Shown one piece after another: positions 56,165 to 63,759 of a stretch of DNA of 64,000 nucleotides (positions are counted from its first letter, which is position 1; every line of letters starts with the position of its first letter). The DNA lies in assembly GCF_002234405.1 (NCBI RefSeq), contig NZ_NMQT01000094.1, forward strand, positions 24,649 to 88,648, read 5' to 3'. This DNA is from Amycolatopsis thailandensis (GTDB lineage Bacteria > Actinomycetota > Actinomycetes > Mycobacteriales > Pseudonocardiaceae). The position numbers and the translations under genes are program-made. Below the pieces are notes generated by a model, which ran no database searches, was not told where the DNA came from, and worked only from the letters and a program-made list of their open reading frames with translations.

Positions 56165-56890
56165 TCACGGCTCGGGCCGGAACGTGACGCGACGCCGCAC
56201 CACGTCGTCGGCGACCTCGCCGAGCTTCCGGCCGTAGGCGTAGGCGTGGGCACGCAAGCGGACGAGCGCGTCCGCGAGCCCGATGTCGAGCTGAACCGAC
56301 ACCATGCCCGTGGCCTGATGCACTTGGGCACGATGTTCGGTGAATTCGAGATCGATCAGTTCGGCCAGTCCGGGCCTGCCGACGTCGACGTCCGCGACAG
56401 CGAGACCGATCGCCGCTTCGGCACAGACAAGAGCCTCCGCCTGGCCCTCCATCGAGGGGAGCCCGGCGAGTTCGCGATAGCAGTCGACGACGCCTATCTT
56501 GATGGCGCCGGTCTGGATCGGCACCGCGATGATCGATTTCACGCCCCTGTCGATCGCTTCGGGCGTGAAAATGGGCCATCGACGTGCCGCCTCCGCCCCG
56601 GTCACATCGGTGATGACGACGAGCACGCCATCGTGCGTCACGTCCAGCGCGGGTCCTTCGCCCAAGGTGAACTGCAAGTCTTCCAATTCGCGGCTGCGGT
56701 CGTCGGTGGCGAAGACCGGCTCGGCCGACCCGCCTCCGGTGACGAGAGTGAGCCCGACACCGGCGGCTTCGAGGACGTCACCGCAGATGACGCAGGCATG
56801 TTCCACTGTCACAACAGAATCGGTTTGTGAAGCGAGGAAGCGCAGTTTTTCCCAGACTCGGGTGGCGCGATCGGGCCTTTGGGGCCTCAT
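56165..56890 (-). CDS. GAF-ANTAR regulator 2
   Basis: A 241-residue protein of the same design. The GAF domain includes EHACVICGDVLEAAGVGLTLV, FTLGEGPALDVTHDGVLVVITDV and KSIIAVPIQTGAIKIGVVDCY. The ANTAR domain is VHQATGMVSVQLDIGLADALVRLRAHAYAYG. It lacks the Cys motif of its neighbour. ATG 56890 has GAGAGG upstream; ATG 56917 gives nine more residues. The adjacent pair may respond to different signals and share RNA targets. It ends 31 bp before the other ANTAR gene. Confidence 0.8.
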   Translation of the reverse strand: MRPQRPDRATRVWEKLRFLASQTDSVVTVEHACVICGDVLEAAGVGLTLVTGGGSAEPVFATDDRSRELEDLQFTLGEGPALDVTHDGVLVVITDVTGAEAARRWPIFTPEAIDRGVKSIIAVPIQTGAIKIGVVDCYRELAGLPSMEGQAEALVCAEAAIGLAVADVDVGRPGLAELIDLEFTEHRAQVHQATGMVSVQLDIGLADALVRLRAHAYAYGRKLGEVADDVVRRRVTFRPEP

Positions 56891-57265
56891 AGTTTGCCTC
56901 TCGGCATTGTCCGGCATCGGACGAGATCGCCAGGGCCAAGGGCGAACAGCGTGGGCATGGCGTCCACGCCACGGCCATTGTCGCACGTTTTCGTCTCTTT
57001 GCCGTGACGACAATGACTTCCCCGGCACCAATGCGGTAGCCCGAAGAGCGCAACGATGATCGCCGAAATGGCCCAGGCGCGCGCCGATGGTCCGTTCAGC
57101 CGGTTCCGGCTCCCGGTTCCGCGCTTAGGGTGGGACCCGCGACCACTCGTCCTGGCCCTCGACGACGGCGCGCTCGTCGGCGAACTCTGGAGGGGCCATG
57201 TGCGTTCGCATTCTCGAAACCCGGGCCAAGCGGGAGAATCCGTTTCTCCGGCTGCTGGTCCGTAT
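56891..57265. other. Intergenic region before the second ShbA-like sigma gene
   Basis: No reliable gene is seen in these 375 bp. A frame from 57056 to 57343 on the plus strand is open but overlaps the sigma gene by 78 bases, has no family match and no ribosome site. The stretch near 57130-57200 has coding-like GC3 and may be a decayed gene. The promoter of the ANTAR gene must lie within about 56890-57000. Confidence 0.6.
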
Positions 57266-57889
57266 TCAGCTGAAGGCGTCCTGGCGCTGAGCGCAAGCCC
57301 GCAGCCTGCTGATCGCCCGGTGTTTGGTCACCCGCACGCGTGACGACGTCGTCCCGAGCGCCGCCGCGGTCTCGTTCGACGTCAGCTCGCCGACCACCCG
57401 CATTCCCAGCACTTCCCGGTGGGCCACCGGCAACATCCGCATCAGCCTGCCGAGCCGGACCCCGAGGTCGGTCCGCAGCGCGCGCTGCTCCGGCTCTTCC
57501 GCGGCCACCGCCGGGCGCTCGGGGAGCTCACCGGTCAGCACCTGCCTGCTCCGCGCCGCCTTCCGGAAGACGTCGGCGACCTTGTTCGCCGCGATGGCGC
57601 GCATGAGGAACAGGAAGGACCCGCCGCGCAGGCCGTAGCCGGGAACCGCGACGAAGACCGCGAGGCAGATCTCCTGCGCGACGTCCGCCGGTTCCAGGTA
57701 GGTCAGGTCATGGCCGCCGAGGCGGGCTTCGGTGTACTGCCGTGCCCACGGCACGAGTACCGCCATGAGGTCGTCCATGCCGTGCGGCGCGCCGTCCGCC
57801 GCCGTCTTGGCCAGATCGTCCCAGCAGGCAGGGGAAATCCACGTTTCACCGCCGCCGGTTCTTCGCACCGGAAACTCATCGCCGTCCAT
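57266..57889 (-). CDS. ShbA-like RNA polymerase sigma factor
   Basis: A 207-residue sigma factor with full regions 2 and 4. Region 2 includes YLEPADVAQEICLAVFVAVPGYGLRGGSFLFLMRAIAANKVADVFRKA. Region 4 is LPVAHREVLGMRVVGELTSNETAAALGTTSSRVRVTKHRAISRLR. It is close to ShbA of Streptomyces, which transcribes the housekeeping sigma gene, but this copy has an unusual N-terminal 40-residue extension (GGGETWISPACWDDLA). ATG 57889 follows GGGGAG. It is divergent from the GH64 glucanase, with a 302-bp gap. Confidence 0.78.
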   Translation of the reverse strand: MDGDEFPVRRTGGGETWISPACWDDLAKTAADGAPHGMDDLMAVLVPWARQYTEARLGGHDLTYLEPADVAQEICLAVFVAVPGYGLRGGSFLFLMRAIAANKVADVFRKAARSRQVLTGELPERPAVAAEEPEQRALRTDLGVRLGRLMRMLPVAHREVLGMRVVGELTSNETAAALGTTSSRVRVTKHRAISRLRACAQRQDAFS

Positions 57890-58191
57890 GCCCCGCTCCC
57901 CACGGATGAAAAACCCGGCCGCCGGGGTCCAGGACGGAACGCGCCCAACGGTAGTCGAGATATCCGGCCACCTCAATCACGAAGGTCCGCGACAAAGTGT
58001 CCTTACGGGCAAGAAACCGGACAGATTCCCACCAGTGGTCTGGACACGTTGTCACCCTGGACGTAACTTCCCGTGCTGAGACCCCTCGCCAAGGTCTCGC
58101 CCAGGCCGGGAACGCGCCCCCGGCCGACATCCGCAAGCACCGTCGCGGCGCGTTCGCGTTCCGCGGCGGGATTCCGCCGAGGAGTGAAACT
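57890..58191. other. Divergent promoter region, sigma gene and GH64 gene
   Basis: This 302-bp gap holds no gene. It includes a DasR-like site (58034-58049) and the GH64 leader with GAGGAG just before GTG 58192. I see no strong -35/-10 pair. Confidence 0.6.
58034..58049. promoter_or_regulatory. DasR-like site before the glucanase
   Basis: AGTGGTCTGGACACGT agrees with the dre consensus at most positions: the left half is perfect, the right half departs at three. It lies 143 bp before the GH64 start. It needs a binding test because the gene is not an aminosugar gene. Confidence 0.35.
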
Positions 58192-59379
58192 GTGCGCATT
58201 CGCAGGAAGATCCGGCGCGTCTTGACCGCATTGGCGGTCACGCTCCCTTTGATCACCGGGGTTTCGGCGCTTTCGGCGCCCGCCGCGGTCGCCGCCGGTC
58301 CCGATCCGCTGCCGCTGACCGTCACCAACAATTCGAACCGCTCCGACGCGGTCCATCTCTACGTGCTCGGCACGAACCTCAACACCGGCAAGCTCGGCTA
58401 CGTCAACGCCGGCGGCGCGTTCACCCCGTGGCCGCCGGGCGCGAACCCGCCGAGCCCCGCGCCGGACGTCGCGATCGCGGGCCCCGGCGACGGCGGTTCG
58501 ACCACGCTGCGCATCCCGCGGATGCTCTCGGGCCGCGTCTACATGTCGTTCGGGCAGAAGATCAAGTTCTTCCTGACCCCGGACGGGCTCGTGCAGCCCG
58601 CGCCGTGGGCCGACGGTGACCCGAACCGGGACATCCTGTTCGACTGGAGCGAATTCACCTACGACAACGGCGGGCTGTTCATCAACAGTTCGCAGGTGGA
58701 CATGTTCAGCGTGCCGCACGCCGTCGGGCTGACCAACGGCGCCGGCGCGAACAAGGAGGCCGGACGCCTCAAGCCGGGTGGCCGCGCGAACATCTTCAAC
58801 GGCGTCAAGGGACAGTCGGGCTTCTCGAACCTGGTGTACAACAACCTTCGGGTGCTGGCGCCGGGCAAGGGGCTCGACACCGGCAAGTTCAGCGGGAACT
58901 ACCTCGACGGTTATGTCACGAGCGCCTGGAACACCTACAAGTCGACGCCGTTGACCGTGGTCCCGTTCGAGGCCGAACCCGGCAAGAAGTTCACCGGCAA
59001 GACCGGCGGGGACGACGTCATGCGGTTCACGAACACCTCGGGCGCCCAGGTGGCGTCGTTCAGCAAGCCGAGCACCCGCGACGTCTTCAACTGCGACGGG
59101 CGGCTGCAGGCGCCGAACGACCAGGTCGTCGGCCCGATCGCGCGGACGCTGTGCGCGGCGCTGCACCGGTCGACCCTCGGCACCCTGCACACGCAGCCGA
59201 CCTATGACGCGGGCCCGTTCTACAAGCAGTCCGTGACCGACCACTACTCGCGGATCGTGCACGAGCAGATGGTCGACGGGAAGGCGTACGGATTCGCGTT
59301 CGACGACGTCGGGCACTTCGAGTCGCTGGTGCACGACGGGGACCCGCGGACCGCGAAGATCACCCTGACGGCTTTCTGA
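58192..59379 (+). CDS. Secreted beta-1,3-glucanase, GH64 family
   Basis: A 395-residue secreted glycoside hydrolase. A Sec or Tat signal runs about residues 1-35 (RIRRKIRRVLTALAVTLPLITG...APAAVAA; there are several basic residues but only a partial twin-Arg motif). The mature part has the thaumatin-like start PLPLTVTNNS and GH64 stretches LRIPRMLSGRVYMSFGQKIKF, FDWSEFTYDNGGLFINSSQVDMFSVPHAVG and KAYGFAFDDVGHFESLVHDGDP. GH64 enzymes cleave beta-1,3-glucan to laminaripentaose. GTG 58192 has GAGGAG upstream. The family fits attack on fungal cell walls. Confidence 0.9.
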   Translation: MRIRRKIRRVLTALAVTLPLITGVSALSAPAAVAAGPDPLPLTVTNNSNRSDAVHLYVLGTNLNTGKLGYVNAGGAFTPWPPGANPPSPAPDVAIAGPGDGGSTTLRIPRMLSGRVYMSFGQKIKFFLTPDGLVQPAPWADGDPNRDILFDWSEFTYDNGGLFINSSQVDMFSVPHAVGLTNGAGANKEAGRLKPGGRANIFNGVKGQSGFSNLVYNNLRVLAPGKGLDTGKFSGNYLDGYVTSAWNTYKSTPLTVVPFEAEPGKKFTGKTGGDDVMRFTNTSGAQVASFSKPSTRDVFNCDGRLQAPNDQVVGPIARTLCAALHRSTLGTLHTQPTYDAGPFYKQSVTDHYSRIVHEQMVDGKAYGFAFDDVGHFESLVHDGDPRTAKITLTAF

Positions 59380-59390
59380 TCCGTCGTGCT

Positions 59391-61544
59391 CTAGCGCGCC
59401 CCGCTCCCGATCCGCCAGGCCGACATCCCGAGCCCCCTCGGCTCCAGGGAGAACGACGGCGGCTCGGGAGTGCGGGCGCGTTCCAGTTCCTCCGGCGTGT
59501 ACCGCGCGCACTTCCGGTGCCATTCCAGGATTCCGGCCATCCAGTCCTTCAGATGCCCCGCGTACCGCGTCACCGCCGCGCGGACCTCGTCGTCGAGCCC
59601 GAGGTCGTCGCACATCCGCGGCAGGTCCTCGTCGGCGAGCTGCTCGAACTGGTCCATCCGCGCGTTCATCAGCCGGGCGGTGATGTCGCGGGCCTCGTCC
59701 CGGCCGACGTCGAGGAACCGCTCGACGACGTGGACGAGGTTGTGCGTCTCGCCCTCGTACTCGATCTCCTTCTGGTACGAGAACAGGTCGTTGCCGAAGG
59801 CCGCGTAGTCCTGCGCCGCGGTGTCGAGCTCGGACAGCACGCGGTTCTGGTGGAGTTCCGGCGGCACGACGTCGCCGATTTCGAGGAGCGCCAGGCTCTT
59901 CGTCAGGTCCGTGCCGAACGTCCGCCGTCGCATCTCCACGTAGTCGACCGGGTCGGGGACGCGGTTCTGCGCCCGGTTCGCCACCTCCCAGACCCAGCTC
60001 GCGGTCATGCTCTCGACCGCCTTCCGGAACCCCGCCCGCACGGACGGTGTCAGCGGTCCCGTGGTGCGATTCCAGAGATCGGCGAGACCTCGTTCGAACG
60101 CGTTCGCCGCCTCCGGCACCGGCTCGCCGTTCAGCGGCATGAAGAGGGAAAGCCTGTCGCTGCACAGCTTCGCGGCCACCGGATCCCGTTTCAGCCCGAA
60201 CGTCAGCGGGAAGTAGTCGTCGCCATAAGTGCCCCAGGTGAGCCAGTCGGTCGACAGTTTCAGGCCTTCGAGGTCGGTGTCCGCGTCGATCATCGCGGCG
60301 CAGTGCGCCAGGTCGATGCCGTGGAACCGGCGTTCGTCCCAGATCCCCTCCTCGAACATCCCCATCCCCCGCGCCCAGCCCGGCGCGTACTCGCGCGCGG
60401 CGGCGAGGTGGGGGCTGGTGCGGACGGGGTACGGCATCCGGAATTCCGGCAGCGGCAGCGGTCCCGCCTTCGCGAACGGCGGGGGCGCCTGCTGCCGGAT
60501 CCGCCTGCCAAGGCCCAGCCGGTTCGGCGAACGTTCGCCGTCCGTGCTCTCCTTCATGTACCGGCTCGACCGCCGGTGCCATTCGTGGCCGCCGGACTGC
60601 CAGTCCTGGAGGCCTTTGGCGTACAGCCCGACCGCGACCTGCTCGGCCAGCGAGACGTCGTATTCGGCCAGCAACGCGGGCACCTCGACGAGCGCGGTGT
60701 TCTCGAACTGCTGCAACCGCGAGGTCAGCAGGTCGTTGGTGAGCTCGGCGGCCTCCTGCGTCGAACGATCGAGGAACTTCTCGAAGACGAGGACGGCGTT
60801 GGAGTTCTCGCCTTCCTCACACACTTCACGTTGGTAGGAAAAGAGATCGTTACGAAGGTGGACGGCGTCGGCGAAGGTGTCGCGCAGCACCTCCATCGGT
60901 CTGGTCGCCGCGATCCTGTCCGGCACCTCGGCGCCGACGGCGTATTCGATCAGGTTCGCCGACCACGGCGCCCCGCCGACGCGGCGGCGCATCTGGATGT
61001 ACTCGATGGGGTTCGCGATCCGGCCGCGGTCGATGTTGTCCAGTTCCCAGAGCGATTCGACCATCAGGTTGTGCGTGCTGGTGACGAAACGCCGTCGCCA
61101 GGCTTCCGACATCGACGGAATGGTGCGTGCCCAGAGATCCTCGAGCCCGGCTTCGGCGGGATTGGCCGGTTCGGGAGACGTTTGTCCCGGCCCGGTCATG
61201 AACAGTTCCAGCCGGTCCAGATAAGCCTTCGCGCCCTCGATGTCCCGGGTGTATTTGAATTGCGCGAGAAAATCGTCGTCGAAGAAGAACACCCACACGT
61301 ACCAGTCCGTGACCAGATCGAGGGACGGCCCGTCACAGTCCGGATGCGTGTGCGCGCAGAGCAGCGCGTAATCCATTTTCGCCAGCGCTTGCTCGGTCCA
61401 GACGACGTCACCGGACGGCGCGGGTGAATCGAGCATGCCCATCCGCCTCGCCCAAGCCATACTGTGCGCCCGCGCCGCTTCGAGGTGCGGATTCATCCTG
61501 GCCGGATGCGGCACGTAGAACTCGGGCAAGGTGAAAGCCTGCAT
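59391..61544 (-). CDS. Two-domain terpene synthase, geosmin synthase family
   Basis: A 717-residue tandem class I terpene synthase like germacradienol/geosmin synthase. The N-domain has WVFFFDDDFLAQF at about 84-96 and the NSE triad NDLFSYQREVCEEGE (232-246). The C-domain has GTYGDDYFPLTFG and NDLFSYQKEIEYEGE. It ends with the linker and YTPEELERAR. Streptomyces enzymes carry DDHFLE in the N-domain; here the third residue is Asp and the final Glu is Ala. ATG 61544 follows GGGAGG. The product, geosmin or another sesquiterpenoid, cannot be fixed by sequence. Confidence 0.85.
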   Translation of the reverse strand: MQAFTLPEFYVPHPARMNPHLEAARAHSMAWARRMGMLDSPAPSGDVVWTEQALAKMDYALLCAHTHPDCDGPSLDLVTDWYVWVFFFDDDFLAQFKYTRDIEGAKAYLDRLELFMTGPGQTSPEPANPAEAGLEDLWARTIPSMSEAWRRRFVTSTHNLMVESLWELDNIDRGRIANPIEYIQMRRRVGGAPWSANLIEYAVGAEVPDRIAATRPMEVLRDTFADAVHLRNDLFSYQREVCEEGENSNAVLVFEKFLDRSTQEAAELTNDLLTSRLQQFENTALVEVPALLAEYDVSLAEQVAVGLYAKGLQDWQSGGHEWHRRSSRYMKESTDGERSPNRLGLGRRIRQQAPPPFAKAGPLPLPEFRMPYPVRTSPHLAAAREYAPGWARGMGMFEEGIWDERRFHGIDLAHCAAMIDADTDLEGLKLSTDWLTWGTYGDDYFPLTFGLKRDPVAAKLCSDRLSLFMPLNGEPVPEAANAFERGLADLWNRTTGPLTPSVRAGFRKAVESMTASWVWEVANRAQNRVPDPVDYVEMRRRTFGTDLTKSLALLEIGDVVPPELHQNRVLSELDTAAQDYAAFGNDLFSYQKEIEYEGETHNLVHVVERFLDVGRDEARDITARLMNARMDQFEQLADEDLPRMCDDLGLDDEVRAAVTRYAGHLKDWMAGILEWHRKCARYTPEELERARTPEPPSFSLEPRGLGMSAWRIGSGAR

Positions 61545-61648
61545 CTGCGACTGCCTCCCGGGCCGGTGTCGAATACGTCTCGACGTTTCCAGCCCGCCGC
61601 CGTTCGGGGCTACGGCCACCCGAGCGATTCGGTGTGCCAAAGAGTGAA

Positions 61649-62419
61649 TCAGCCCCAGCGTGACTCCGGGTCGATATACGGCCCGAGCAATTCGGTCAAT
61701 ACCGCGTCGCCGTTTCCGTTCAGTTCGTCCTCGGCGATCCGCCGCGCGACCCCGACCAGGAAATCGGCGGCCTGCACCCGCGGATCCGTCCGGGAATCCA
61801 CGAACTTCAGCCCGGCCAGCCCCGGACTCGATTCGATCCGGGCGAGCCGTTCCCCTTTGAGCGACGGCTGTTCGTCGTGGACGAGGAAGACCTTCTCGCC
61901 GCCCGCGCTCCAGTACCCGACGGCGCGGAGGATCGCGGGCACCAGCGGATCGAGGACCTTGGCCTCGCGCACTTCGGCGACCTTCGCCCGCAGTTGCGCG
62001 GTGTCCCCGGCCATCGCGAAGAACGATCCCGCCGCCGGATCCCGGCGATTGCGGGTCCGCAGCACGTCGTTGAACGCGGCCAGGATGGCGTCGTCCGGCG
62101 GGACCTCCGGGCCGACGAGCGCGCGGAGTTCGTTCGCCAGCAGCAGTTTCTTGTCCACGAGGTACACGTGTGCCCGCCCGTGGACCGGTCCGCGCGGGCC
62201 GAGGAACCATTCGAGGACCCGCCGGTGCTTCGTGCGGAGCAGGTGGTTGGCCTTGTACTCGACCGCCGGCGAGCGGATCCTGCGCCGTAGTTCCGCCAGG
62301 CAGCCCTCGGCCTCTTCGACGCTCAGCCGGACCCCCGCGTGCGCGAACACGTCGGTCTGCCCGCCGATCAGTTTTTCGCCCTCGGACCCGGACTCGTCAC
62401 ATGCGATCTCCAGGGCCAC
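61649..62419 (-). CDS. DUF3800-like protein
   Basis: A 256-residue protein with features of the DUF3800 RNase H-like family: an acidic start (IACDESGSEGE, the D-E-S motif), an internal VHGRAHVYLVDKKLL strand, FLVHDEQPSL, and the C-terminal DPRVQAADFLVGVARRIAED, which is the family's conserved end. Members are found singly and in defence islands, but function is not established. GTG 62419 begins the match; no ribosome site is clear. It lies 104 bp upstream of the terpene synthase on the same strand and probably is separate. Confidence 0.72.
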   Translation of the reverse strand: MALEIACDESGSEGEKLIGGQTDVFAHAGVRLSVEEAEGCLAELRRRIRSPAVEYKANHLLRTKHRRVLEWFLGPRGPVHGRAHVYLVDKKLLLANELRALVGPEVPPDDAILAAFNDVLRTRNRRDPAAGSFFAMAGDTAQLRAKVAEVREAKVLDPLVPAILRAVGYWSAGGEKVFLVHDEQPSLKGERLARIESSPGLAGLKFVDSRTDPRVQAADFLVGVARRIAEDELNGNGDAVLTELLGPYIDPESRWG

Positions 62420-62460
62420 GATGCAGATCGTGCCCGATCACACCGGCGCGGTCGACCGGG

Positions 62461-63252
62461 TTACGCGGGTTCGGGCAGCGGCTCGCCGGTCTCGAGCAGC
62501 GTCTTGAGGCTCGACAGGATCGATGGCCACCCGCCCTTGACCATCTCCAGCGCCGTGCTGCCCTCGTCGAATCCGTCGTGGACCACGGTGAGCTTCACCG
62601 TGTCGCCGACGGGTTCGAGGTCGAACGTCACCTTCGACCGCGACTCGGCCTGGAGTTTCGCCGACACGTCGTCGTCGAGCCCGACCGACTTGCCGAACTC
62701 CGGGGTGAAGGTGTGCCACGTGTAGGACAGCCGCCGGTACGGGTCGGACTCGAGCACGACCTGCTCGGCGTCCTCCAGCTTCACACCGAGCTGCTCCCAG
62801 GCCATCGTGGACCCGGGCTTCCAGTCCGAAGTGAACTCGCAACCCCAGTACCGCTTGGTGAAAGCCGGATCGGTCAACGCCTTCCAGAGTCGCTCCGGCG
62901 TCGTCCTGATGTAGCTGGTGTAGACGAATTCGTTGGTACCCATGGGTTCCTGCTCCAATGCGTGCTTGAGATCGGCGAGCGCGTCGACCCGGCCCTGGTG
63001 ATACCGGTCGATCCAGCGCTCGGCGATCGCGTTGATCGGCTCCGCGTTCACGTAGTGCAACTTCTCGCGGCCACGCCACACCGTGGTCACCAGATTGGCG
63101 GCCTCCAGCACGGCCAGATGCTTGCTGACCGACTGCCGCGCCATGTCCAGCCCCGCGCACAGCTCGCGCAGGGTCTGCCCGTTGCGGGCGTTCAGGTCGT
63201 CGAGCAACCGGCGGCGGCTGGCGTCGGCCAGCGCCTTGAACACTTCGTCCAT
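62461..63252 (-). CDS. ArsR-type repressor fused to SRPBCC (AHSA1-like) domain
   Basis: A 263-residue fusion. Residues 1-85 are an ArsR winged helix (FKALADASRRRLLDDLNARNGQTLRELCAGLDMARQSVSKHLAVLEAANLV). After a linker the rest is an SRPBCC/AHSA1 ligand pocket (EFVYTSYIRTTPERLWKALTDPAFTKRYWG, YRRLSYTWHTF, SKVTFDLEPVGDTVKLTVVHDGFDEGS). No metal-binding Cys is present, so the trigger is probably a lipid or hydrophobic molecule held by the pocket. ATG 63252 is first. It is divergent from a small membrane protein, and two palindromes lie between them. Confidence 0.88.
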   Translation of the reverse strand: MDEVFKALADASRRRLLDDLNARNGQTLRELCAGLDMARQSVSKHLAVLEAANLVTTVWRGREKLHYVNAEPINAIAERWIDRYHQGRVDALADLKHALEQEPMGTNEFVYTSYIRTTPERLWKALTDPAFTKRYWGCEFTSDWKPGSTMAWEQLGVKLEDAEQVVLESDPYRRLSYTWHTFTPEFGKSVGLDDDVSAKLQAESRSKVTFDLEPVGDTVKLTVVHDGFDEGSTALEMVKGGWPSILSSLKTLLETGEPLPEPA

Positions 63253-63269
63253 GTCGCTCTCCCTGATAT

Positions 63270-63314
63270 GCAGCCTGCTGGCTGCCTTTTCAGGTTAGGC
63301 AGCCTTCTGGCTGC
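63270..63314. promoter_or_regulatory. Duplicated operator GCAGCC-N4-GGCTGC
   Basis: Two 16-bp palindromes at 63270-63285 and 63299-63314 differ only in the 4-base spacer. Their centres are 29 bp apart. They start 18 bp from the ArsR-SRPBCC start and lie before the divergent membrane gene. Confidence 0.8.
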
Positions 63315-63387
63315 ATGTCAAGTTCGGCTGTCACCTTTCCGGCGGCTACTTCGTCGAAGTGGTGACAGGCTCATCGAAGGAGTTCCC

Positions 63388-63759
63388 ATGCCGATCCCCT
63401 TGCGCGTCGCGATCGCCGTGCAGACCGTCGCCGTCTTCCTCACCCCGATCAGCGCCGGTCTCCTGCTGACCACGCCGAGCGGCCACACGCTGCACAGCGC
63501 CACGGCCTACACGCTGTTCATCGTGGCGGTGCTGCACGTGCTCACCGCGGTCCTCGTCTGGCGGCCGGGCGGGGGCTCACCCAAGCCGATCCTGCCGGCG
63601 GCCGTATTCCTCGGGCTGACTCTGGCGCAGGTGTTCCTCGGGATCGCACATGTGACGGCGGTGCACGTTCCGCTCGGCGTGCTGCTGTTCGGCTTCAGCC
63701 TGGTGCAACTGATGCGGATCCGCCCGGCACGGGAAGTGCCTGACGCGGCAGCGGCATGA
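63388..63759 (+). CDS. Small four-helix membrane protein (DUF6220-like)
   Basis: A 123-residue membrane protein with about four helices: AIAVQTVAVFLTPISAGLLL, HSATAYTLFIVAVLHVLTAVLVW, PILPAAVFLGLTLAQVFLGIA and VHVPLGVLLFGFSLVQLM. The short form resembles DUF6220-type proteins; the His residues in LHSATAYTL, VLHVLTA, and VTAVHVP recall haem-linked helices. ATG 63388 has GAAGGAG six bases upstream. It is divergent from the ArsR-SRPBCC gene with the double operator between, and so probably its target. Confidence 0.72.
   Translation: MPIPLRVAIAVQTVAVFLTPISAGLLLTTPSGHTLHSATAYTLFIVAVLHVLTAVLVWRPGGGSPKPILPAAVFLGLTLAQVFLGIAHVTAVHVPLGVLLFGFSLVQLMRIRPAREVPDAAAA

Noticed and set aside
57056..57343. 95-residue plus-strand gene
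   Set aside because: It overlaps the sigma gene's 3' end by 78 bases, has no family match and no ribosome site. It may be a decayed remnant.
58003..60582. 859-residue minus-strand open frame across the GH64 gene and terpene synthase
   Set aside because: It is an antisense shadow: GH64 on the plus strand has a signal peptide, ribosome site and family motifs, and the terpene synthase lies in another frame.
61545..62210. N-terminal extension of the terpene synthase
   Set aside because: The extension is antisense-type low-complexity sequence overlapping the DUF3800-like gene; the ATG at 61544 has a ribosome site and family-typical N-terminus.
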